Notes under the pieces: generated by a model
Seen by the model: only the letters and a program-made list of their open reading frames with translations
Told to the model about the DNA's origin: nothing
Database searches by the model: none
In this document: piece by piece, positions 55,663 to 64,000 of the stretch
Position numbering within the stretch: position 1 is the first letter of the stretch
Layout: each line of letters opens with the position of its first letter
Assembly (NCBI RefSeq): GCF_024679095.1
Contig: NC_066522.1
Span: 7,205,614-7,269,613 of the forward strand
Direction of reading: 5' to 3'
Length of the DNA stretch: 64,000 nt
DNA from: Eriocheir sinensis
Lineage: Eukaryota > Arthropoda > Malacostraca > Decapoda > Varunidae
Program-made: the position numbers and the translations under genes

Positions 55663-55884
55663 TTTTATGATAGCTTATCGATGTAAATCGGCATGTTTGG
55701 GATTTATAAGGATTTTTTTTTTTTTTGTATACATAAATATGGCTTGAATATCAATCACAAGTGATTTTCACGTATTTATGAACTATAAATGCGCAGGTGC
55801 CACATCCATCAAAATTCCCGCTTTGTTGATGAACAGATGAAATGATACGGACTAAAGTACTACCACTACTAATTCTACCACTCC

Positions 55885-55886
55885 AT

Positions 55887-55923
<37 letters not shown>
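55885..55923. repeat. (CTA)n microsatellite
   Basis: About 13 CTA units; the poly-Ser frame on the other strand is an artefact. Confidence 0.9.
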
Positions 55924-56137
55924 GATATAACATCACTGCATCGTTTAAAATACAATTTTATAAGCCCATCGTTTAGAGGGGCTAGGTTATTTATTATTTG
56001 GATGTGATTTCATTACTGATTTGATAGAGTTAGGTTGCCATCCCGTAAGTCACATTATGGAGCTGGGGTTCGTTAGCTCTACATAGGAAATGAGTCAGGA
56101 TAGTTTCAGGACGTTGCGGACTTTATTTTTTTTCATG

Positions 56138-56138
<1 letters not shown>

Positions 56139-56207
<69 letters not shown>

Positions 56208-56216
56208 TTATATCTA

Positions 56217-56286
<70 letters not shown>
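56139..56286. repeat. (GT)n(AT)n compound microsatellite
   Basis: About 31 GT units followed by TATATTTATATCTATC and about 34 AT units. All Cys/Val and Tyr/Ile frames here are artefacts. Confidence 0.95.
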
Positions 56287-56288
<2 letters not shown>

Positions 56289-56955
56289 TTTTCAAGCGCT
56301 GCGAAGCAATCGGCATTTTTGGGAAATGAGTAACATTATCATTATTGTTATTTATTATTCTTATTTTTTTATTCTTATCAGCTACCGCGCTAAAGGAAGT
56401 ATATATACTAAACTAGACTTGGCTACTTCGATATACGTGTAGAAAAAAAAATATTACGTAATGCTTTTACGACTGGAAAGGTAGGGAGCTGAGAACAATT
56501 TTATGTTACGATGATGTGACGAAACTGCTCTCTGCTAGAACATTCCTGATCATGGGTGACGTGCGACGGTCGCCCACGGAGAAGCGACGGGGTAGAAGCG
56601 TTAACAAGCCCGCCACGTGAAGCAGCCAGAGCTGTGACCTGTGCTAGGAGGGACTATAACCGTGGATGAAACGCCTGGCCCGGGTCTTGGTCTTGGCTTG
56701 GGAGCAGGTAAAATTAGGTTAGGTCAGGGCCCTGTGATAGAGTAGCCGCAGCACTAAATTCAATTTTGTATTTGTGGCAGAATTTACAGAAATTAAATGT
56801 AAAGTTAGTGATTGTAACTGAATCAGGAAAATAATACATGTCCACGAATTTGGTAAAAAAACAAAAACTGTTTGGTTGACCGTAGAACAAAAGAAAAGTG
56901 TGTGTGACATGCTGACATGCTGCGGCCTATTCCGCCCCCCACCACCACGCATAGA

Positions 56956-56983
56956 CCAATCACACCAGCTCTCTTGTATAAAA
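56956..56983 (+). promoter_or_regulatory. Isolated CCAAT plus TATAAAA core promoter
   Basis: CCAAT at 56956-56960 and TATAAAA at 56977-56983 are followed by TCACAGACACAGAGCTCC and an ATG at 57022 that opens only 13 codons. The layout is that of a pol II core promoter, but no gene is visible after it before the microsatellite at 57170. It may serve an unseen first exon or a dead gene. Confidence 0.4.
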
Positions 56984-57167
56984 GGAGGCTCACAGACACA
57001 GAGCTCCTCAATCAGCCTGAAGATGTTCCCTACGTCACAACGATACGACTTTAGATGCCGTTAAAAGAGAGTAGATAAGACAAAGAGAGAAAACACAACA
57101 GAAGCTGAACAGTTTAGGAAGAGCCGTTGCCTTTAACTTCGTCTGTCTTAAATACGTCATATATATA

Positions 57168-57321
<154 letters not shown>

Positions 57322-57399
57322 CAGCGTGCATTATTCCAGTGCAAGGAATAGGCGTTTCCAAGCGTTTTAATTCGTTTCTATCCTGGGCTTCTGGTTGTC

Positions 57400-57690
57400 G
57401 CCTCCGTGATGAAGTGGTTAGCATGCCTAGCCACGAATCCGCGAGCCTGGACTCGAATCCCGACTCAAGCAGTCGGTGTGCAGTCTATCCAGCAGTCTAT
57501 TCATTCTTCTTTTCCGGCTGGTCGATAAATGAGTAGCTCCTGGGGAAGCCTGGGGAAGGTAAGCTGTCTTGTGCCTGGTGTCACACTGGCCGTGTGTCCC
57601 GAGGTTGTAGGTTATATCCCGCTATGAGCTCAAGTGCCAATGTGATGGAGATGAGCACCGAGGCCACGCGCAACTTTATTGTATGCCCCT
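57400..57690 (+). repeat. tRNA-derived SINE-like element
   Basis: The head GTGATGAAGTGGTTAGCATG resembles an A box and GGACTCGAATCCC a B box (57448-57460), as in a tRNA-derived pol III promoter. It is followed by a 200-bp unrelated body with TGGGGAAGCCTGGGGAAGG. The acceptor stem of a tRNA is not formed. Confidence 0.5.
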
Positions 57691-58349
57691 AACTTTACCT
57701 TTTTGCCTCTAGTTTTTAATTTCGGTGTAATCGTTCCGTAGACTTCGTCATGTATTCACACTGTGGCCTCGGCTAATTTTTTTATTTATATATTTATATC
57801 ACTTGTTTCCCGGTCTTTCACGTTTTTTTGTCCATGTTTTGTTGTCTCTGATACAGATGTCTTGATCACTGTATTTTTTTATATTTTAATTGCCTTTAAT
57901 ATCACGCACTTGTTTCTTTTTCTCTTATCAATTTGCAGTTTTTCTTATCCATTATAGTGATTCCCAGCATTGCTGTCTCCATTCCCTGTTGGGCATTTCT
58001 CAGTTTCCTTTCCGGAGAGTAGGTATCTGTGTCTGTCTCTGACCATGTGCCATGACGGAGAGGACAAAGCTTAATATATTACCTTGTTTTCCAAAGGCAC
58101 CTCAGTCTTTTACGTCATGTTTTTTTATTTTTTTATTCCTGATTATAGTGAGACGTCTGTATATATCAGCTGTTCTAAGTATGCTATATTTATTTATATA
58201 CTTTTCCTAGATTTCCTATTGATGACTCATTAATCAACCTGAGCATGGTTCCTGAATATAATTTTAGTCTTTTCCTACTCATTTGTAGATCTACTTGAAG
58301 ACTTCCTGTTTATCTTTTCTGTCCTATGTGGCGTCTCACTACTAGTCTC

Positions 58350-58711
58350 GCTAAAAGAACAAAGTTATCTGAAAATCGAAGATTACTCAGGGATTCGTTG
58401 CTTATTTTAATTCCGTTATTCCTCCAAACTTGCTTTTTTAATTATTATTTCTTTGCACATCGGAAACAGTTTAGGTGACATGGTATCGACCTGTCTAACT
58501 CGTATATTTATTGGAACTTTTTCCGGAATCAGTATGAAGTTTCATAGCCGCTGCTCCATCTTTCTTTATATTCAGGAAATTTACAATAGATTACCCTAAT
58601 GCCCTGTTGTCGGGTCTCATTCATCACTGCTACAGTTTCCAGAGAGTTTAAGTCCTTCTCGTGGTCAATGGAAGCCAAAAAGTGGTTTTCTATATTGTCA
58701 TGGTTGAAAGA
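58350..58711 (-). pseudogene. Degenerate non-LTR reverse transcriptase fragment
   Basis: The reverse strand reads FLASIDHEKDLNSLETVAVM then QQGIRVIYCKF, and after disruptions DRSIPCHLNCF and LKATN. This corresponds to the F-DYEKAFDS-E...QGI...I-RGVRQGDTISPKLF order of RTE-related reverse transcriptases. The catalytic YADD-type box is not preserved. Confidence 0.55.
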
Positions 58712-59339
58712 TGAGAAATATTTATTTTATAGTTATTGGTTGATTGAATGATTTGTTTGCTGTAATGAAGGTCCACGTGTTCAATCTTCCGTACAGCTCA
58801 GTCCCGAGGCTTGCAGTACGTCACCACGCAATGAATGTCAATATGCTGGCGCTGTTAATTACTCTGACGGGGCGCGGGATGACTAATATTGCGTGGCCTG
58901 AACGAAATGTTGTCACAACTTTCTATGACAAGTGATAAAAAATATATCTTTGTGTATCCTTCTGTTTGACAGTTTTAAAGATTTTTTTTATTCATATAAA
59001 TATCATAAAATTCATGAAAAAAATAAAGGGCTAGACGTCAAGCGAGCCTTATATGTCTGCAGGCTTCACGCGATGGTAGGCTACAGTGACTTCTGAGGCA
59101 AGGATACACATTAATATAAAACTATGTGGCCGGTAGGCAGTAGGTCTACACTTAGTAGTTATTCACCATCTGCCCTTCTCATCCTTAAATTCAATTTACA
59201 TCAGAAACATTGTCACATTTGCCTTAACTACACATCTGCTTAATTTGTTTCATTCATCTGCTGCCATATTTATAAACCAATAACCGTCATCACCTCATTA
59301 CCGCAGCACCAAGCGAAAGGGAAAAGAGGACGGAAGGTA

Positions 59340-59357
59340 GGTGGGGGGGGGGGGGGG
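59340..59357. repeat. Poly(G) tract
   Basis: A run of about 17 G broken once by T, which could form a G-quadruplex. Confidence 0.7.
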
Positions 59358-59599
59358 ATGTATCTCTCTCCACCAAGGGCATCTTAATTATATAACACAC
59401 CTGTGAAATATGCGAACCAGAATATAAAAAAAGATAATGAAAAAGAAGAAGAAACAATGGAAATCGGGAGCCGTTGCAAATACTAATAACCCGACGCCGC
59501 CGATACTGTACTGTACACACTGCCTCTGAAAACAATCCTGGCTCTGTATTGCTTAAACACTTGAGCTCCTTTGTACGTACATCTGTATGGAAAGCTCGC

Positions 59600-60640
59600 G
59601 TGGAAGCTGATGGAATTTTCAGGGGTGATTTTATGAGCCTAATGGTAGTTTGACAAATCCACTGCACTGTGAGAAAAACAAACAAACATTTATAGCCTGA
59701 CTAATCATCTCGTGGGTTGGACGATGGGCGCGCTGAGAGTCCAAGGCGTGTGAGAATAGGGGTCAAATATTCTTAAACATTTCAGCGCCCAAGCTTACAC
59801 ATTTTGACCAGGGTTTCGTAGGAATTTTGGGCATTTGCAGGGGTAGTTTTATGACCCTTCTGGGAGTGTGATGATTCTTCTGTGCCATGAACCTAAAAAA
59901 TAGCACTCATTAGAACCCGACTGATCTCCTTTTCGCCCTTTGCTGTGAGAGGTGGAAGCGTCTGAGGTCCATATTATTAAACATACCAAGCTTCCTTTAT
60001 TACTATTTCCCAAGGCCACAGAGAAGATTAACCCGGTAGATGCGGGGATCATGTATCTTCAAGGCCCTTCCCTCTAAGCGAGAAAAATGAGAAAAAATCA
60101 TCACTCACGCAAACCATTTCATGATATATATATCAACGCATTTGTGATCAGTTTATGCATCATCTATTTTTTGGGGATTATATCATGGCAAAAATGTGGC
60201 CCGTCGCTGGTACACGGTAAAGCCACAAATTTGGCCCGTCGCTGCTACCGGGTTAACAGGGTTCTCATGGGTGAATTTCTAGTCCATGGTGCAGAGGTCA
60301 TGTAAAACTATCACTAGAATCACAAAACAGTCCGTGAAAAGCCCAGGGAACTTCCACGAGAGGCTTTTTGAACGGGCGAACTGAGGCGCCGATAAGGTTA
60401 AGAATACGGGGGTTCACAAGGGTCGTACTACAAGACATTTCCCCGCTAAAGAACACATATTTGACAAGGCTTTCGTAGGAGTTGTGGGCATTTCCAGGAG
60501 TAGTTTTATGGCCCTGTTAGCAGTGTGAGCCTTCTTCTGTACCGTGAACCTTAAGAAACACCTATTAGAACCCGACTGACCCCCTCTTTGACCTTTAGAA
60601 ATAGCTGATGTGAGAAGCGAAACCGACCTAGGAACCCAGC
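59600..60640 (+). repeat. Diverged repeats of one dispersed family, interrupted by a TTAA element
   Basis: The block TTTCGTAGGAATTTTGGGCA, then GGGTAGTTTTATG and TTAGAACCCGACTGATC, occurs at about 59812-59945 and again at 60470-60600. A weaker copy lies near 59605-59720. The TTAA element at 60028 lies between them. Confidence 0.6.
60028..60256. mobile_element. Small piggyBac-like MITE bounded by TTAA (229 bp)
   Basis: Ends TTAACCCGGTAGATGCG and GCTGCTACCGGGTTAA. The inner right end has two direct GGCCCGTCGCTG copies (60200 and 60234). It is non-coding. Confidence 0.65.
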
Positions 60641-60892
60641 TGAGGTGTCGCGAGGGTGGATGTGGTTGAGGTGGTTGAGGTGCCCCCCTGCCCCTGCCCC
60701 GCCCCGCCCCCTGCCTCTTGTGTCCCCCGCCGGCCGCCGCCCCCGCTGGAACACCTCGCCCGTTACTTTTGTTGCCTCATGTCTGGCCGTGATTGTAACT
60801 GTCGCTCGCTGGCAGGGTTCCGTCCCCCGGGGTGATAAATGTCCACTATCTATGCGGGGGTAAAGACAGAGGGAGCGTTCTTTCACTTCCCT

Positions 60893-60895
<3 letters not shown>

Positions 60896-60966
<71 letters not shown>

Positions 60967-61051
60967 GTAAATCTATGTAAATCTATCTCTATGTAAATCT
61001 ATGTAAATCTCTCTGTGTAAATTTCTCTCTCTCTTTCTCTCTCTCTGTATG

Positions 61052-61091
<40 letters not shown>

Positions 61092-61092
61092 C
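60896..61092. repeat. (CT)n array with TATGTAAATC subrepeats
   Basis: About 34 CT units, then several ATGTAAATCT units, then CT again to 61090. Confidence 0.9.
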
Positions 61093-61257
61093 ACGTGCCA
61101 CGGTATTACGCCCCCTACTTCCTGCTTATAATGGTTCCAGAGGTTTTCCGTCCGTCCCCCCCACTTCCCTCCCTGCCTTCTTCCCTCCTTCCTTGGTCCC
61201 TTCTTTACCTTATACTTCTATTTCAACAATCACAAAACTCCGAAGTCCACTGCAGTC

Positions 61258-61600
61258 GTAACTAACTTTAAAAACACTTTCTGACATCAATAGCCTAACC
61301 CAAGCTGCCTCAATATTTATCTAACACAAAACTTATTCAAAATCCATTCCCTTCATCTTTATCTAGTACAAAACTGCTTATTTCCACTCCAGTCATAACT
61401 AACTTTAAAACACTTTCTGACATCAATAGCCTAACCCAAGCTGCCTCAATATTTATCTAACACAAAACTTATTCAAAATCCATTCCCTTCATCTTTATCT
61501 AGTACAAAACTGCTTATTTCCACTCCAGTCATAACTAACTTTAAAACACTTTCTGACATCAATAACCTAACTCAAGCAACCACAACATTTATATAATACA
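61258..61600. repeat. Tandem repeat of about 136 bp, 2.5 copies
   Basis: ACTAACTTTAAAA-CACTTTCTGACATCAATA recurs at 61262, 61399 and 61535, with near-identical text between (CTTCATCTTTATCTAGTACA and so on). The high identity implies recent duplication. Confidence 0.9.
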
Positions 61601-62135
61601 CATTTACGCCCTCGCCTTTCCTTTGGTCCCTCTCCCCTCCTCCCTTCAGCCCTCTACCTCCTTCCCTTTTTCTTTGGTCCATCGGGTCCATCCTTTCCGC
61701 CCCTTCCCTTCCCTCGTCCCCCTCCTCCTCCCTTCCTTCGTCTCCTCGTCCCCCTCGTATCTTCTTCCCCCTACCTTTCTTTCTCTCTCTTTGATTCTTC
61801 CTTTATACCCCCTCCCTTTCTTCGTCCCCTCCCTTCCCCCTCCTTCCTTCCCTTGACCCTTCCTTCCCCCCTCCCCCTTCTCAGTCCCCTACCTTTTTCC
61901 CTCTCTCTTCGGTTCTTCCTTTACCTCCTTCCCCTCCTACTCTCCTCCCTTCCTTCCCTTGATCCCTTCCCCTCTCCCCTCCTACCTTCCTTCCCTCGAC
62001 CCTTTCCCTTCTCCCTCCCCTCCTCCTCCACTCCTCCCTTCCTTCCCTTGACCCCTTCCCCTCTCCCCTCCTCCCCTCCTCCCTCGACCCCTTCCCTTCA
62101 CCCTCCCCTCCGCCAGTCCTTCTCGCTCTTTCCTC
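61600..62135. repeat. Polypyrimidine (C/T-rich) low-complexity tract
   Basis: More than 500 bp of almost pure C/T on the + strand (CCTTCCCTTCCCC-type). Ser/Pro/Leu frames on + and Arg/Glu/Gly frames on - are artefacts. Confidence 0.9.
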
Positions 62136-62974
62136 CCTCCTCGCCCTTCCCAGCACGTGCCTCGCCCACGTGATCCTTAAGCCGGAACCTTCGCAGCGGG
62201 ACGTTCGGCGGGCGCGGCGAGCACATGAGGAAGCTCTCGCGGCGCTAATGGGCAGAGTGTTTGTCTTTTTTTGCACCAATATAGACGGAATTATGGCGGC
62301 TAAACGGGGGGCGGTAATGGTGCATGGTCTTCGTCGTCACGTGCTATCTATGTCGTAAAGAAATAAGGAAGGTTAGGTTGGCTCTGGCTTTTCCCGGAAG
62401 GTTATTTTTAAAAGGGGAAAAAATGAATGGTATTGACAGGTTGAGGTAACGGGCTTTCTCGTGCGGAACTGTCCCCTCAGACTCGTTATGGGTTTCCATA
62501 AGACAAAAAGGTCCAATTATCCCTTTCCTTCAAAGGAGGGGATTTATACAGCAAGGGAGGCAGCTCAAGGGCAAAAAAATAAACACTAAAACAACAAAAA
62601 ATGCCCGCCAAAAAGGAAGGAAGGAAGAAGGAAAGGAATAAAGGTAAGAGCCTGAGTGCCTGTTAGATTTGCACGGATATAAACGAGATTACGGCGGAAA
62701 AGTGAACGTTCCTGCTCGCCACGTGTTGGCGTTAGGCGCAGGGAAGGTTGACGTGTGGGAGGCAGACTATTTTAGTGTTTAACTCAGGAGGAGCTCTGTC
62801 CAGCTGAGGGGTTGATGATGTACCAAATTTCTATTTATTTCAAGGGATCAAGGCTGTGCAGAAGGACAAAGATTCGGGTCATAAGTTCCTTGTGCTCCCT
62901 GTCTCAATGTATGGCCATTGTATGGCTGTGGGACATGGACACTTAATAACTACTTAAAGAAGCGAATCGATGTA

Positions 62975-63365
62975 ATTGGTTATTATCAAAATGCATCAAC
63001 TGGCCTTTTTAAGTCTACACAGAATCATAGGATATCGCTGGAATAGCTTGTGTCAACTCGGTGATTACCCCGTGAGGCTGAATGGAGGGCTATTACTAGC
63101 ACAGTCCGTGAACGCCAACTCTGGCTATATGGGCATGTATCACGCCACCCTGCTCACCGGGAGGTTTCTGAAAGAGGCAGTCCCTAGTGGAGGAGCCCAA
63201 GGGGACGCCCACAAAGTTCGTGATTTGAGAAAGTCGATGGCTAATGCTATGAGGTACTTTGGCTGGGAGGGAAACGGCATGGAAACTTTTTCGGATGGAC
63301 CTCATTGTTGGTCGGGCGAGGCGACGTCTCTCCCGGCATATGCTCCACTGACTGATCGAAAATGA
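62975..63365 (+). pseudogene. Frameshifted non-LTR retrotransposon ORF2 C-terminal fragment
   Basis: The open frame begins with SLHRIIGYRWN, a strongly conserved retrotransposon segment. After a frame change near 63090 the expected VRERQLWLYGHVSRHP and a WRSPRGRP segment appear in another frame. The single 129-codon frame is therefore a frameshift chimera, not a host protein. Confidence 0.6.
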
Positions 63366-64000
63366 AGACTAAGGAGAGAACCACAGTACTCGCCACGTGT
63401 TGTATCGTAAAGGCACAAGAAAGTATGATTCAGACTTCCAGAGTTAAAGGGGATATAATAATAATGGCACTAACAGAGTGAACTGAAAATAAAAATGTAC
63501 AATAATTACATGTCTATTGCAGAGGAGAGGTCTGGTGAGGCGGAAGGAAAAGAGGAGACGTGGGATCGGAAACCTCACGGGAGCGGGAACCATGAAAAGG
63601 ATTGTGGCGTTCAAGATAAACTGCAGCGAAGTGTGGGAGGCTGGACACGGGTGGCGGAGGTTGTCAAGGTAAGTCGCATAGCCTTAAACGTGCTTAACTA
63701 ACTTGTCGCATAATAATAATAATAATACCAAGAAAACGTTACGAAGAAGGGGTGGCTATCAAGGGAAGTTAAGCTGCGTTCTTTAGCGAGGTTCAGATTG
63801 CATGGATCAAGGAAATTAACGAAGAAAATGTTGACATGAAGGTTACACCGATCAAGAGGATTAAATGAGTGGATGTTGATATAAAAATGTTCTTGAATAC
63901 GATCAAAATATTAAGCCCTGCAGCAATAGGTGGGTAAACACAAATGAATTCCAGTTTAAGAAGACGGAAGAAGATGAGGAAAACTGGTTAACCAATAGGG
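63366..64000. other. Terminal stretch, nothing recognised
   Basis: AT-rich with an (ATA)n run near 63711-63727. A 68-codon frame at 63495 is Glu/Gly/Lys-rich without motifs and is not supported. Confidence 0.4.

Noticed and set aside
60551..60886. 111-codon reverse-strand frame
   Set aside because: It covers a GC-rich repeat boundary, is mirrored by a frame on the other strand, and has no recognised domain.
61623..62279. Ser/Pro/Leu and Arg/Glu/Gly frames
   Set aside because: Direct translation of the polypyrimidine tract.

Overview
This is a eukaryotic, intron-rich nuclear window. It is most likely from an arthropod, and probably a decapod or other malacostracan crustacean. That placement is inferred from three things: short coding exons separated by introns of 0.1-4.6 kb, very dense AT, GT, CT and CTA microsatellites, and an internal array of the arthropod telomere pentamer TTAGG. 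Only four protein-coding genes could be reconstructed. No rRNA, intact tRNA or CRISPR array was found.

Layout. (1) Bases 750-10541, + strand: a complete ten-exon protein disulfide-isomerase A3 (ERp57) gene with two CGHC active sites and a C-terminal KTEL. A near-consensus ER-stress element lies about 345 bp upstream of its start codon. (2) Bases 17588-22161, + strand: a five-exon gene for a 194-aa acidic-tailed protein that resembles securin/PTTG (KEN-like box, D-box-like motif, PPPWE tail). (3) Bases 27743-40405, + strand: an eleven-exon TRMT11 gene (tRNA m2G10 methyltransferase) with the DPPYG motif formed across a splice junction. (4) Bases 41597-50364, - strand: a seven-exon PSMC6/Rpt4 gene (26S proteasome base ATPase), lying tail to tail with TRMT11. 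Every splice junction proposed here is GT-AG and keeps the frame. Bases 50365-64000 hold no convincing host gene, only repeats, transposon relics and one isolated CCAAT/TATA core promoter.

The introns and intergenic DNA carry a diverse set of mobile-element remains. There are several TTAA-bounded piggyBac-like non-autonomous elements, one of which still has transposase N-terminal coding next to its terminal repeat. There are hAT-like elements (one with an 8-bp target duplication, one inserted in an AT microsatellite and containing a 0.43-kb palindrome), PIF/Harbinger-like elements, TA-flanked snapback elements, a pogo/Tigger-like relic, and several frameshifted non-LTR retrotransposon pieces. 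An open 247-codon transposon-type ORF lies in a TRMT11 intron. The most unusual item is a 460-bp foldback element (51601-52060) with a perfect 8-bp target duplication and an array of TTAGG telomere repeats at its centre.

The host genes do not form an operon or a pathway. Two of them touch regulated proteolysis: PSMC6 is part of the 26S proteasome, and a securin is an APC/C-proteasome substrate. This is probably chance proximity.
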